51,478 bases of DNA from Armatimonadia bacterium (GTDB lineage Bacteria > Armatimonadota > Zipacnadia > Zipacnadales > JABUFB01). The stretch is from NCBI GenBank assembly GCA_039679385.1, contig JBDKVB010000129.1, positions 1-51,478 on the forward strand, given 5' to 3'. This document shows positions 1-9,049 of this stretch, in pieces; position 1 is the first letter of the stretch; every line of letters begins with the position of its first letter. Both the position numbers and the translations under genes were made by a program. The notes under the pieces were generated by a model. The model had not been told where the DNA came from. It did not search any database and saw nothing but the letters and a program-made list of their open reading frames with translations.

Positions 1-33
1 CGGCGAGAGGGGGCCTTGCGCCTCCTCTCGCCG
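1..33. other. Hairpin at the window edge
   Basis: CGGCGAGAGG (1-10) and CCTCTCGCCG (24-33) form a perfect 10-bp stem with a 13-nt loop. No T-run follows. It lies in front of the secretin gene and may be the end of an upstream terminator or part of a leader; the window starts too close to decide. Confidence 0.4.
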
Positions 34-108
34 AAGGGCGTTACTACCTCGACGCAAGGGTACGCGAGCAGTCGGGGTGCCGCGCAAGCAAGTGAAAGGT
101 CTGGACCA

Positions 109-1521
109 ATGGCACGAGCCTTGACGACGCGCAGGGGAACCCTACTCGGTGTACTGATCGCGCTGCTATGCTGCGGTGCTGCGCAGGCGGAAGACGCCAA
201 GGGCCCTTCGGCCGAGAAGCCCGAGGAACCGGCTCTGGTGAACAACTCCTTCTTCAACACCGATGTGCGGCAGGCGCTGTCGGACCTTGCCGCGGACACC
301 GGAGTGACGATCCTGCTGGACGAGAGCGTCGTCGGGTTCATCAGTCTGGACCTCAAGGACGTGCCGCTGGACCGGGCTCTGAAGCTGATGCTGCTGCCCC
401 TGGGGATGGTGTACCGGGAGATCGAGCCGGGCGTGTACCTGGTGACGGCTGCAGACCCGAGGGCTCCGAGCTTCCGACTGGTGGCGGAGACGCAGATCCT
501 GCCGATCGGCCACCTTGACCCACAGAACCTGACGCGGCTGCTGCCGGACCGCTATGCGCAGTTCGTGCGAGTGGACACGGCTGCACGTCGCTGCCTGATC
601 GAGGCCCCCAAGGAGTACCTGGAGGATATCGTGCGCCTGATCCGGTCGCTGGACACGGCGCCGGGACAAGTGCTGATCGAGGCCCTGGTGCTGGAGACGA
701 CAACGGGGGCGCTGAAGCAGTACGCACCGACCTTTGCTTCCTCACATCTCGCGGGTGATATTGCCGGGGGGATCTTCAACTACCAGTCGAACTCGCGGAA
801 CCTGAGCAGCGCGAACACCTCGACAACCAGCCAGAAGCCGACACCGGGGAACCTGCTCGTCGGCTTGCAGTGGCTGATGGAGAACAACCAGGCGTCGCTG
901 CGGGCCAACCCGCGTGTTGTGGCGCCGGATGGAACGGCGGCGGAGATCGAGGTCGGCACACAGCAGTACTTCAGCCTGCTGACCGGGTCGGCGGTCTACG
1001 CCTACACGAGGCTGGAGCGCGTCGATGCGACGATCAAGCTGAACATCAAGCCGCGGATCCTGCCCGAGGGGCAGGGGATCGAGTGTGACATTGAGCCCAA
1101 CGTGGCCGATGTCGTGGGCCAGGGCTCCGATGGGCTGCCGGTGATCACCATCCGGCGTGCCAAGTCGACGGTGCGGGTGCAGAACGGGCAGGGGATTGTG
1201 ATTGGCGGACTGCTGCAGGAGACCTCGTCCTCCACGGAGAGCAAAGTGCCGATTCTGGGCGATCTGCCGGTGATCGGCAAGCTGTTCCGGTCGAAGAACA
1301 CCTCGAAGGGCCAGCGGGATATCCTCTTTGTGATCTCACCGCACCTGCTGGATGCGAACGGGCAGTTCGAGGGTCCACTGCTGAGCGAAGTGCTGATGTC
1401 GCGCAAGGCCCCCAGCAGCGTCGGCGAACTGCAGACGCCGCCGAAGCCGGTGCCCGTGAAGCAGGAGACAGGCGCAACCCGGGCCGACCTGGGGCAAGCC
1501 TTTAGCGTGAAGGCCCAGTAG
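109..1521 (+). CDS. Secretin (type II/IV pilus outer-membrane channel family)
   Basis: Outer-membrane secretin of the GspD/PilQ superfamily, 470 aa. I chose ATG 109 because a signal peptide follows at once (basic start, hydrophobic core, AQA cleavage site near residue 27); the open frame extends further upstream without a recognisable N-terminus. An STN-like domain covers about residues 45-105 and a short N1-like domain about 118-195. The secretin core ends in the hallmark VPILGDLPVIGKLFR (380-394) and the membrane-insertion segment just after it. It is shorter than PilQ or GspD (usually 600-700 aa), with few N-domains. The convergent neighbour is a prepilin-like protein, so a role in pilus or type II export is plausible. 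The other machine components would lie to the left of the window. Confidence 0.9.
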   Translation: MARALTTRRGTLLGVLIALLCCGAAQAEDAKGPSAEKPEEPALVNNSFFNTDVRQALSDLAADTGVTILLDESVVGFISLDLKDVPLDRALKLMLLPLGMVYREIEPGVYLVTAADPRAPSFRLVAETQILPIGHLDPQNLTRLLPDRYAQFVRVDTAARRCLIEAPKEYLEDIVRLIRSLDTAPGQVLIEALVLETTTGALKQYAPTFASSHLAGDIAGGIFNYQSNSRNLSSANTSTTSQKPTPGNLLVGLQWLMENNQASLRANPRVVAPDGTAAEIEVGTQQYFSLLTGSAVYAYTRLERVDATIKLNIKPRILPEGQGIECDIEPNVADVVGQGSDGLPVITIRRAKSTVRVQNGQGIVIGGLLQETSSSTESKVPILGDLPVIGKLFRSKNTSKGQRDILFVISPHLLDANGQFEGPLLSEVLMSRKAPSSVGELQTPPKPVPVKQETGATRADLGQAFSVKAQ

Positions 1522-1531
1522 GGCGCAGCCG

Positions 1532-2158
1532 TCAAGGCTCCCAGTGATTGTCGGCGCCGGTCAGGTCTCTGGGCTGCAAGGTCTCCGGCGGACGGTTCCA
1601 TTTCACGTTGCCGGCGAGGTAGACGAAGTTGGCCCCGATTCCATGGCGAGCGTCGACACGGCCCAGACCATTGGCTTTGAGGCCCAGGCCCGTGCTGCGA
1701 ACAGAGCCCCGTAGGTCGAAGAGGAGGATCGTCTGCGCCGGACAATCCACCTGGTCCATGAGCAGAGAAGCCCCGCTGTAACCTCCCACTAAGGTCAGGT
1801 CGTGGTTGATCCCATAGCTGTGCGACCGGCAGACCATGCCGCTAGCCGTGTTCGGCATCTGGTCGGCAGGGCACAGGAGCAGCATCCCCGAGCGATAGTA
1901 GGGCTCGAGGATTACGTCCCAACACAGGTCGGTGTTGCGCAGGCCGGAGGGCGAACGTGCAGGGACGAGGCGACCATCGTTGTCCTGGACGTAGAGCATG
2001 ACTGCCCCCGCGAGGCTGCGCAGGTTGGTCATGCAGGTGGCGCGTTCGGCACTCTTGGTGGCGGTCTCATACACCGGCAGCAAGACGGCCGCCAGGATGA
2101 GGATGATGGCGACGACAACGAGAGTCTCTACCAACGTGAACCCACGAGCGGACTGCAA
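1532..2158 (-). CDS. Prepilin-type N-terminal cleavage/methylation protein
   Basis: Type IV pilin-like or pseudopilin-like protein, 208 aa. The start is TTG 2158: there is no ATG or GTG between it and the upstream in-frame stop, and it gives the short leader MQSARG before the prepilin peptidase site G6|F7TLVE, with the conserved Glu at mature position 5. A hydrophobic helix follows (residues 7-30). The tail RHGIGANFVYLAGNVKW matches the H-X9-DG class of pilin-like proteins that are abundant in Planctomycetota, Lentisphaerota and Armatimonadota, but the DGH is replaced by AGN. The cysteines in the body may form disulfides. Only 10 bp separate its stop from that of the secretin, so the two genes are convergent, not one operon. 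It is probably exported through a pilus-like machine; the exact role is unknown. Confidence 0.85.
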   Translation of the reverse strand: MQSARGFTLVETLVVVAIILILAAVLLPVYETATKSAERATCMTNLRSLAGAVMLYVQDNDGRLVPARSPSGLRNTDLCWDVILEPYYRSGMLLLCPADQMPNTASGMVCRSHSYGINHDLTLVGGYSGASLLMDQVDCPAQTILLFDLRGSVRSTGLGLKANGLGRVDARHGIGANFVYLAGNVKWNRPPETLQPRDLTGADNHWEP

Positions 2159-2249
2159 GAACCTCGCGCCCCCCGGCGGTTGAGTTCAGGACGGCCCCGG
2201 CAGGATGACGGCCAAGAGCCGGAAGTGCCAAAGGATGGTAAGGCCCGCG

Positions 2250-3239
2250 TCAGGCGGGCTGGGAATCACGACCGATCTGCATGAGCTGCAACTGCAACCG
2301 CAGGTTAGCCAGCCCCTCCTCCAGAGTGACCAGCGGGGCGCCCTCGCCCCGGACTGCGGCCACGAAGCGGCTGATGGAGTCCTGCACAAAGTCCACGGAC
2401 TTGAGGCGATGGTCCCCGATGCTCAGGTATGCGGCGAAGACCCCATTTTCGTCGTTGCGCCCCTCGTAGTCAGCCAGCACGTCGTCGAGGCCAAAGCGGC
2501 GAGCCAGCGGTCCTTCGGGCACGTTGACGGTGTCGATGACGGCCTGGACCGAGCGCCCCGCGTCAGTCCGGTACGTGAAGTCGGCACGGACCTGGTGAGC
2601 ATCAACAAGGACGCGGGTCGAGGAAGCCTCGAGCTGTCCCGGGCCGGCAAGGGCGAGGAGCAGGCTGAGCGGATGGGGTGAGAGGTCTACCCAGATCTTC
2701 TCGCCGCTGGCGCCGGACTTGCCGCCGCGCGAGTCCATGCGCATGTAGAAGCGCTCGAAGGAGGCCGGGTCGACGGGCTGACCGGAGAGTTCGCACAGCT
2801 TCAGGTAGGGCTCAAGTGCGGCGACGTACTGGGTGTTTGTGGCCGCAAGAAGACTCCGCGTGCGGGCCGCCTCAACCATGGAGCCGGCTTCGTCGAGGAG
2901 CTGCTCGAAGGGCTTGTCCCAGTCCCACACCAGGGGCTTCTCGCAGAGGATCGCGCAGCCGGCGTCAGCGGCCAGCGCGAAGTGCTCGGCATGCAATTGC
3001 GGCGGCGAGCACAGGGCAAGGAGGTCGGGTCGGGCAGCGTCGAGCATGGGCTCGACGCCAACATAGCCCTTTCCCGTGAAGCCGAAGAGCTTGTGGAGGA
3101 CCTCCGTAGTGGCGGCGACGGACTCCTTGCTGGTGCCTGCGAAGGCCACGACCTCGCAGCCGAGAGCGTTGAACCACTTGGCGTGGTGCTTGCCGATTCC
3201 GGATGCGCCGATCACGGCGGCGCGCAACGGGCTGCTCAT
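2250..3239 (-). CDS. Gfo/Idh/MocA family NAD(P)-dependent oxidoreductase
   Basis: Predicted NAD(P)-dependent sugar or polyol dehydrogenase, 329 aa, cytosolic. The N-terminal Rossmann fold is marked by AAVIGASGIGKHHAKWF (residues 7-23). The family motif EKPLVWDWDKP contains the catalytic or cofactor-contacting Lys. The C-terminal half is the alpha/beta substrate domain. The ATG at 3239 follows a GGGGG-rich Shine-Dalgarno region and lies 18 bp after the lipoprotein stop, so it is probably cotranscribed with the lipoprotein and the Lon-like gene. The substrate cannot be read from sequence. Several proteins of this family act on inositol, glucose or amino-sugar derivatives, which would suit the glycan-degrading character of the window. 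Confidence 0.88.
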   Translation of the reverse strand: MSSPLRAAVIGASGIGKHHAKWFNALGCEVVAFAGTSKESVAATTEVLHKLFGFTGKGYVGVEPMLDAARPDLLALCSPPQLHAEHFALAADAGCAILCEKPLVWDWDKPFEQLLDEAGSMVEAARTRSLLAATNTQYVAALEPYLKLCELSGQPVDPASFERFYMRMDSRGGKSGASGEKIWVDLSPHPLSLLLALAGPGQLEASSTRVLVDAHQVRADFTYRTDAGRSVQAVIDTVNVPEGPLARRFGLDDVLADYEGRNDENGVFAAYLSIGDHRLKSVDFVQDSISRFVAAVRGEGAPLVTLEEGLANLRLQLQLMQIGRDSQPA

Positions 3240-3257
3240 GGTTGGGCCCCCTGCAGG

Positions 3258-3707
3258 TCAGTTGGAGTTGTCGGGCGCGGCATCCTTGTCGGGAGAGGTC
3301 TGGGCCTCCGGTGCGCCGGGTCGAGCGATGCGGAACTCGACGTCGCGCTCCTTGCCGTGGCCGGTGACGGTGATGGTGAAGACCTTGGGCTGTCCAGGCT
3401 TGATGTCCGTGACGACGACGCGGTTGATGCCCCGCTCCTCGCCGCCGGGTCCGCGAAGGGTGACGATCACCATTGCTTCCTTAACCGGCCGGTCGCCATG
3501 GTTCACGATCTCGGCCATGACGCGGGCCAGGTGGTGCTCCTCGTCGAGGTTGTAGCGATAGCGATCGATGCGCAGGTTGGCGATGTCCTCGGTTACCCGC
3601 GGAGCACGAGTGCCACACCCGCCGGCGAGAGCGCCCAGGAGGCACGCCAGCAGTCCCCAGGAAGCCAGAGGTGTGCTGCGGAACGACCTACCGATTGTTG
3701 TTGTCAT
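3258..3707 (-). CDS. Small lipoprotein with an FxLYD-like domain
   Basis: Predicted lipoprotein of 149 aa. ATG 3707 gives a basic N-terminus, a hydrophobic stretch and a lipobox LAGGC, so Cys at about residue 31 would be lipidated; the Ala at -3 is atypical but tolerated. The remainder (LRIDRYRYNLDEEHHLAR, then alternating hydrophobic strands) looks like the small beta-sandwich FxLYD domain found in many lipoproteins. The tail is rich in Asp, Pro and Ser. The start overlaps the end of the Lon-like gene by 20 bp, suggesting translational coupling. The open frame continues upstream inside the Lon-like gene, but that part is shadow sequence. The function is unknown. Confidence 0.72.
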   Translation of the reverse strand: MTTTIGRSFRSTPLASWGLLACLLGALAGGCGTRAPRVTEDIANLRIDRYRYNLDEEHHLARVMAEIVNHGDRPVKEAMVIVTLRGPGGEERGINRVVVTDIKPGQPKVFTITVTGHGKERDVEFRIARPGAPEAQTSPDKDAAPDNSN

Positions 3708-6135
3708 TCTTGGCTGGCTTGGCATGGTTCGCGGTACCGTTGTCCATTCCGCGGCCGTCGAAGGAGGCGGCGAAGTTCTCAAGGGTGGCTGTGACGAGTT
3801 GGTTGATGGTGCCTTCGGGATACGTACCGTTCTTGCGCCTGCTGCCCGCTGGTACGCCGGTGAGGACCTCCAGGCCCTCGTCGACGGTGGAGACCGCGTA
3901 GATGTGGAACTTGCCGTCACGCACGGCCTCAATGACCTCGGGCTTGAGCATCAGGTGCTGCACGTTGCTCTTCGGGATCAGCACGCCCTGCTCGCCCGTG
4001 AGGCCGCGCGACTTGCAGGAGTCGAAGAACCCCTCGATCTTCTCGTTGACGCCGCCGATGGCCTGGACGTGGCCTGCCTGATTGACGGAGCCCGTGACGG
4101 CAAAGCCCTGAGAGATCGGGGCGCCCGCGAGGCTAGAGAGGATGGCGTACAGTTCGGCGGAGGAGGCGCTATCCCCTTCGATCAGGTCGTAGTTCTGCTC
4201 AAAGGTCAGGGAGGCCGCCAGGGTCAGCGGCTTCTCATGGGCGTAGCGGCCGTTGAGGAAGCCGGTGAGGGTGAGCAGGCCCTTGTCGTGCAGGCGCCCG
4301 GTGAGCTTGGCTTCGCGGTCGATCTGCATGACCCCGCTCTTGCCGACGAAGGTGATGGCGCGCAGGCGGTTGGGACGACCGAACCAGTAGTCGCCCAGGG
4401 GGATCACTGAGAGCGCGTTCACCTGCCCGATTTCCTTGCCCTTGAAACTCAGCTCGATGAGGCCGCGGTCGGACATCTCGCGCATTCGCTCCTCGATGCG
4501 GTTCGAGCGGGAGACGTGCTCCTCGATCGCGCGCTGTACGTCCTCGGCGGTCACCAGGGAGTTGCCATTGTGCCCGCACCAGTAGGCGGCTTCGCGGACC
4601 AGGTCGGCCACATCGACGAAGCGGGTGGTGAGCCGCATCTGGTCGGCGACGAGGCGCGAAGCCTGCTCGAGGATCCTGGCGACGGCTGGGGCCTCGAAGT
4701 GGGGCAGTCCTTCCCGGCGGCAGACGGTGGCGACGAACTGGGCATACCGGCGCAGGGCCGTGCGGTTGCGCGGAGTGCTGGCGTCGAAGTCGGCTTTGAC
4801 CTTGAAGAGCTTGCGGAAGTCGTCATCGTAGTTGTACAGCAGGTAGTACAGCTCCGGTGAGCCGACGAGGACCACCTTCACGTCGAGAGCGATGGGCTCG
4901 GGCTCAAGCGTAACGGTGGACATGAAGCGGAACTGATCCTGCAGGCTCTCGATGCGGACCAGTTTGTTCTTGAGCGCGCGCTTGAGGGCCTCGTAGGCGT
5001 AGGGCTTGCGCAGGAGAGTCTCGGCCTCGAGAACCAGATAGCCTCCATTGGCGCGGTGAAGGGCACCGGGACGGATCATGGTGTAGTCCGTGACCAAAGC
5101 GCCCATCTGAGTGCGGTGCTCGATCAGGCCGGTGAGGTTGTCGATGGTCGGGTTCGACTCATAGACGACGGGTGCGCCGTCGCGCGGCCCACAGGAGAGC
5201 AGGACATTGACCCCGTAGAGGGAATAGCGGCTGTCCGGAGTGGGCACAGCGATGGGGAAGGGCATCTGCGGCGTGTCCTCATCGCGTGCGCGCAGGCCCT
5301 CGATGTTGTCGATGATGTCATCGAGGATCTGGCGCAGGTGCTCGCAGACCCGCTCCTCGGTAGCATATCGCTTCTGCAGCTCCTCGAAGAGATGGCCGAC
5401 GGCGAAGCGAGCGACCTCCTGGTCTAGCTTCTTGACCTCCACGCGGACCATCTTGTCCTTGCGATGGTGCCGGCGAAGCATCTCCTCGAGCTTGTCCTGG
5501 AGCTTAGCGCGCCGAGCGTCGATGGCCTTGCGGTCTTCCTCCGTGAGCTCCGCGTAGTCCTGGGGGCTCATGACCTCGCCGTCTTTGGCCGGCGCAACGA
5601 GGACACCCGCGGGTCCGCGCCCAACGACCATATTGGCCGCCTCAGCCTCCTTCTCGAAGGCTGCCAGTTCGGCCTGGCGCTCCTCGCGGAAGGTCTTGAG
5701 GGCCTCCTCGCGACGGTCGACGTACTCCTCGCTCTCGAAGGCTGCGGCGAGTTCGCGCTGCACGTCCTCGATGAGTTCGTTCATGTCATCGCGGAACTCA
5801 CAGGCGGAGCCGCTGGGCAGGTGCAAAGCCTTGGGCTGGTTTGGCTGGTCGAAGTTGTGCACGTACACCCAGTCGCCCGGGGCAGGCTGTTGCGCGGCCG
5901 CCTGGTCAAGCATGGCGCGGCTCATGGAACTGCGGCCGGTGCCCACAGGGCCCATCACGAAGACGTTGTAGCCGTCGCTCTGGATATTGACGCCAAAGCC
6001 CAGGGCAGCCACGGCGCGATCCTGTCCGATCGGCGCGGCGAGGTCCTTGAGGGTCTCCGTGCTTGTGAAGCCGAGCTTGTCGCAGTCGCAAGTCCAGCGC
6101 AGTTGCTCGGGTTTCAGACGCAGCCGATCGATCAC
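3688..6135 (-). CDS. Lon-like ATP-dependent protease (LonB/LonC-type, AAA + S16 domain)
   Basis: Soluble ATP-dependent protease, 815 aa, starting at GTG 6135 behind GGGAGTGAT. The N-terminal ATPase has a P-loop GPVGTGRS at 62-69, followed by a long charged coiled-coil insertion (about 130-280) and the rest of the AAA module. The C-terminal S16 peptidase has the Ser-Lys dyad: Ser656 in GDSASSAE and Lys699 in GGVNEKIEGFF, 43 residues apart as in E. coli Lon. The whole protein resembles the YcbZ/LonH-like and archaeal-LonB-like family rather than housekeeping Lon, since it lacks the LON substrate domain. The C-terminus has a polar, Asn-rich extension after the peptidase domain. It probably degrades misfolded or regulatory proteins. 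It heads an operon with the lipoprotein and the Gfo/Idh gene. Confidence 0.92.
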   Translation of the reverse strand: MIDRLRLKPEQLRWTCDCDKLGFTSTETLKDLAAPIGQDRAVAALGFGVNIQSDGYNVFVMGPVGTGRSSMSRAMLDQAAAQQPAPGDWVYVHNFDQPNQPKALHLPSGSACEFRDDMNELIEDVQRELAAAFESEEYVDRREEALKTFREERQAELAAFEKEAEAANMVVGRGPAGVLVAPAKDGEVMSPQDYAELTEEDRKAIDARRAKLQDKLEEMLRRHHRKDKMVRVEVKKLDQEVARFAVGHLFEELQKRYATEERVCEHLRQILDDIIDNIEGLRARDEDTPQMPFPIAVPTPDSRYSLYGVNVLLSCGPRDGAPVVYESNPTIDNLTGLIEHRTQMGALVTDYTMIRPGALHRANGGYLVLEAETLLRKPYAYEALKRALKNKLVRIESLQDQFRFMSTVTLEPEPIALDVKVVLVGSPELYYLLYNYDDDFRKLFKVKADFDASTPRNRTALRRYAQFVATVCRREGLPHFEAPAVARILEQASRLVADQMRLTTRFVDVADLVREAAYWCGHNGNSLVTAEDVQRAIEEHVSRSNRIEERMREMSDRGLIELSFKGKEIGQVNALSVIPLGDYWFGRPNRLRAITFVGKSGVMQIDREAKLTGRLHDKGLLTLTGFLNGRYAHEKPLTLAASLTFEQNYDLIEGDSASSAELYAILSSLAGAPISQGFAVTGSVNQAGHVQAIGGVNEKIEGFFDSCKSRGLTGEQGVLIPKSNVQHLMLKPEVIEAVRDGKFHIYAVSTVDEGLEVLTGVPAGSRRKNGTYPEGTINQLVTATLENFAASFDGRGMDNGTANHAKPAKNDNNNR

Positions 6136-6254
6136 CGGCGATCACTCCCAGCCTAGGATGCTCCCTCGGGCGCCCGATAGCTGGAACTGACAAAAGAAGG
6201 AGGGACGACCGGCGCCTGAGGGGAAGTTGCAGAAGCTACCAAACCCACAGTACC

Positions 6255-6283
6255 ATTATGCCGTGCCTGGACTCCGGCCGCAA
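6255..6283 (-). promoter_or_regulatory. Possible promoter of the Lon-like operon
   Basis: On the minus strand TTGCGG (6283-6278) is followed after 17 bp by CATAAT (6260-6255). This would start transcription about 114 bp before the Lon-like gene. The -35 match is weak. A weaker plus-strand pair, TTGCAG (6227-6232) with 18 bp to TACCAT (6251-6256), overlaps it and could serve the sialidase gene. Confidence 0.35.
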
Positions 6284-6344
6284 GCGATTTCGGCCCGGCG
6301 GGGCTACAGTTCGCCCATCACCATCAATCTGAGGTGGCTCAGCC

Positions 6345-8018
6345 ATGAAGGTTCTTGCTGCAGGGATCGTGCTGTCACTCGTGCTCCTGATCCAGACTCT
6401 AGGCGTCTGCCAGGTTACGGCGCAGATCGAGTGGAGTGACGTCTACACTGCCGACAAGCTGCCTGACGAGGCCGGCTGGGGCGCGTCAAAGGGTACGAAC
6501 ACCTCTTCAGAGATCACCCCGGAGGGCCTGCACCTCAAGGATTCCGGGACGGCCAACACGGAGCTTCACTGCTACAGCCGACGCTGGCCGGCCCAGCCGG
6601 ATCGCGGATCCGTAGCAGAAGCAACCGTCAAGGCAGTCTCGTGCACCGCTCGCTCGGGGATGTGTCTGATGGTGGCCGACGGAGTGCACGAGGACGTCCT
6701 GACCTTCTACCCGGACCGTATCGAGCTGAACAACAGTGCGCTCAAGTATGCAATGGACACGACGGACGCCTTCCACACCTACCAGGTCAGGATCTGCGGG
6801 CTGAATATCGAGGTGTGGGTGGATGGGAAGCTGGCCATCGACGGCTGGAACAAGTTCCAGGCCCCAGCCTACGGGAAGCGCTGCGTGGTGCAGTTCGGGT
6901 CTATCTCCAGCGCCTCCACCGGTGAGGCCTACTGGAAGGACGTGCGCTACAGCGTGAACATCCTGTCGGCAGAGCAGATTGCCGGGGCCAAGAACGTGAA
7001 CATCTACTACAAGGAGGGCATCTACGCGTGCTTCCCCTCCCTGATCCGCACCGCCGACGGTACGCTGGTTACGGGCTTCGGGACGCGGGTCCGACGCTCG
7101 CACATTGACGGCACAGGCGGCTCAGCCCGATACCTCTCCAAGGATGGCGGCTACACCTGGGAGCAGACCACGGAGACCTTCACCGACCCGGCCCATGTCA
7201 GAGAGGATGGGGCTATCATCTCACCCCATGCCCAGGGCTGGATCTACGTGCCTGACACGGAGCTGGAGAAGGTCAAGGCCGGCGGACGACGCTGGATGAA
7301 GGCCCGTGAGGGGACGATTGCCTACCTGGGCGAACCGCGGGTGTCGATCACCATGCCCGGCAAGACCCCGGAGACCAAGGACCTGCCGAACCCCGATATC
7401 CGTGGGGTGATGACCTTCAACCCCAGCGCCTTCCTCCACCGGGGCAAGCTGTGGATGACTGCGATCTACGGTGGTCCGACCGGTCAGCCCATGGGTGTGT
7501 GGGTGATCCGCTCGGAGGACGACGGCAACACTTGGGAGGTCCTCCCGGTCGCGCTGCCGGCGGACAAGAAGCTGGGCTATGGGGAAGCAGCGATCTGTGA
7601 CAACGGCCGGGGCGAGATCCTCTGTGTGATGCGCCCGGACCCCGAGAGCTATGACACCTACCAGTGCTTCTCGAAGGATGACGGCAAGACCTGGAGCAAG
7701 CCTGAGGACTGCCGGTTCTGGGGCTATCCGAGCAATGTCATCCTGCTCAAGGACGGCCGCCTGCTGTGCAGCTACGGCTACCGGCGCGATGCCATGGGTG
7801 TTCGTGCGGTCCTGAGCAGTGACGGCGGGCATACCTGGGACGTCGACAAGGAGATTGTGATCCGCTGCGACGGCAAGGGAAGCCCGAGCGATATGGGCTA
7901 TCCGATCTCGCTGCAGATGGAGGACGGGCACATCTTCACGATCTACTACCTGAATGATGCGGCCAACGTGACCCACATCGCCGGGACGCACTGGAACCTT
8001 CCTCCGGCGAAGCAGTAG
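6345..8018 (+). CDS. Secreted sialidase-fold (BNR/Asp-box) protein with N-terminal lectin-like domain
   Basis: Exported protein, 557 aa; ATG 6345 has GAGG about 10 nt upstream. A signal peptide covers about residues 1-26. A concanavalin-like (LamG/DUF1080-type) beta-sandwich is suggested for about 30-205. The rest is a six-bladed propeller of the sialidase superfamily, with four Asp-boxes: SKDGGYTW (265), SEDDGNTW (390), SKDDGKTW (443) and SSDGGHTW (491). True sialidases need an arginine triad, a Tyr/Glu pair and an Asp. I cannot assign these confidently, so it may be an exo-sialidase or another glycan-binding or hydrolysing propeller. It stands alone between a divergent operon and a palindromic terminator, so it is probably monocistronic. 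Confidence 0.82.
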   Translation: MKVLAAGIVLSLVLLIQTLGVCQVTAQIEWSDVYTADKLPDEAGWGASKGTNTSSEITPEGLHLKDSGTANTELHCYSRRWPAQPDRGSVAEATVKAVSCTARSGMCLMVADGVHEDVLTFYPDRIELNNSALKYAMDTTDAFHTYQVRICGLNIEVWVDGKLAIDGWNKFQAPAYGKRCVVQFGSISSASTGEAYWKDVRYSVNILSAEQIAGAKNVNIYYKEGIYACFPSLIRTADGTLVTGFGTRVRRSHIDGTGGSARYLSKDGGYTWEQTTETFTDPAHVREDGAIISPHAQGWIYVPDTELEKVKAGGRRWMKAREGTIAYLGEPRVSITMPGKTPETKDLPNPDIRGVMTFNPSAFLHRGKLWMTAIYGGPTGQPMGVWVIRSEDDGNTWEVLPVALPADKKLGYGEAAICDNGRGEILCVMRPDPESYDTYQCFSKDDGKTWSKPEDCRFWGYPSNVILLKDGRLLCSYGYRRDAMGVRAVLSSDGGHTWDVDKEIVIRCDGKGSPSDMGYPISLQMEDGHIFTIYYLNDAANVTHIAGTHWNLPPAKQ

Positions 8019-8056
8019 CGCAGCCCTGGGCCCACAGCCGGAACACTAAGCAAGCG

Positions 8057-8098
8057 AAAAGGGGACAGAACCCGTGACGGGTCTGTCCCCTTTGTTTT
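8057..8098. terminator. Bidirectional terminator / REP-like palindrome
   Basis: AAAGGGGACAG (8058-8068) pairs with CTGTCCCCTTT (8083-8093). An inner arm ACCCGT/ACGGGT adds further dyad symmetry with one bulged A. It is flanked by AAAA on the left and TTTGTTTT on the right, so it can terminate transcription from both convergent genes (sialidase-like and nadA). The core GGGGACAG...CTGTCCCC also resembles extragenic palindromes spread by REP-associated transposases in other bacteria. Confidence 0.8.
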
Positions 8099-8118
8099 GG
8101 CGAGGCAGGTGGGGCCCG

Positions 8119-9030
8119 TCAGCCGATGGCGACCATTCGCTCGACGGTCGCGCGGGCACGGCCGGCGATGCCCTCGTCGATCTCGATGACGTGCGTGTTT
8201 GTGGTGAGGGCCCTGCGGATGCTCTCCAGGGTAGTGAGCTTCATGTTCGGGCACAGAGCTGAGAACAGGGGATAGAAGGTCTTGCCCGGGTTGTCCTTCT
8301 GGAGTGGATGCAGCAGGCCCATCTCGGTGGCGACGATGAACTCCGAGGCGTCCGATTCGCGGGCGAAGCGGAGCATCCCACTGGTTGAGCGGACGGCGTC
8401 GGCAAGTGCAAGGACCTCGGCAGCACACTCAGGGTGCGCAAGAACCAGGGCAGCGGGGTGCTCCTGCTTGGCCTTCTGGATATCCTCGGCGGTGATGTAC
8501 TGGTGGGTCGGGCAAAAGCCCGGGTAGAGAAGGATCTCCGTGTCGGGCACAGCCCTGGCGACCCAACTACCGAGGTTGCGGTCGGGGATGAACAGGATCC
8601 GGTCGGCGTCGAGAGACTTGACCACCTCGACGGCGTTGGCTGAAGTGCAGCAGATGTCGGACTCCGCCTTGACCTCAGCGGTGGTGTTGACGTAGGCGAC
8701 GACCGGTGCACCCGGATACTGGGCCTTGAACTCCCGCAGCTGCTCGGGGGTGATCATGTCGGCCATCGGGCAGCCGGCTTCCTTCTCGGGTAGCAGAACG
8801 GTCTTGGAGGGGCTGAGGAGCTTGGCCGTCTGGGCCATGAAGTGGACGCCGCAGAAGACGATGACCTCGGCCTCCGCCCGGGCGGCCTGACGGCTGAGGC
8901 CCAGGGAGTCGCCGGTGAAGTCGGCGATGTCCTGCACCTCGGGGCGCTGGTAGTTGTGGGCCAGGAGGACGGCCTTGCGCTCCTGGCGCAGGGCGTTGAT
9001 CTCGTTGATAAGCTCGCTGTTGTCGGTCAT
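8119..9030 (-). CDS. nadA: Quinolinate synthase
   Basis: NadA condenses iminoaspartate with dihydroxyacetone phosphate to quinolinate in de novo NAD synthesis; it is a cytosolic [4Fe-4S] enzyme. The chosen ATG 9030 gives 303 aa and has GGAGG 8 nt upstream; an in-frame ATG at 9063 has no such site. AHNYQRPEVQDIADFTGDSL is diagnostic. The three cluster cysteines can be assigned by spacing: Cys87 (EAGCPMAD), Cys173 (GFCPTHQ) and Cys260 (ALCPNMK), about 86 residues apart as in characterised short NadA proteins. It is the last gene of an operon with a cysteine desulfurase, which can supply cluster sulfur, and an FAD oxidoreductase. No nadB or nadC lies in the window. Confidence 0.97.
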   Translation of the reverse strand: MTDNSELINEINALRQERKAVLLAHNYQRPEVQDIADFTGDSLGLSRQAARAEAEVIVFCGVHFMAQTAKLLSPSKTVLLPEKEAGCPMADMITPEQLREFKAQYPGAPVVAYVNTTAEVKAESDICCTSANAVEVVKSLDADRILFIPDRNLGSWVARAVPDTEILLYPGFCPTHQYITAEDIQKAKQEHPAALVLAHPECAAEVLALADAVRSTSGMLRFARESDASEFIVATEMGLLHPLQKDNPGKTFYPLFSALCPNMKLTTLESIRRALTTNTHVIEIDEGIAGRARATVERMVAIG

Positions 9031-9049
9031 GGGCGGCCTCCGGGCGCCA

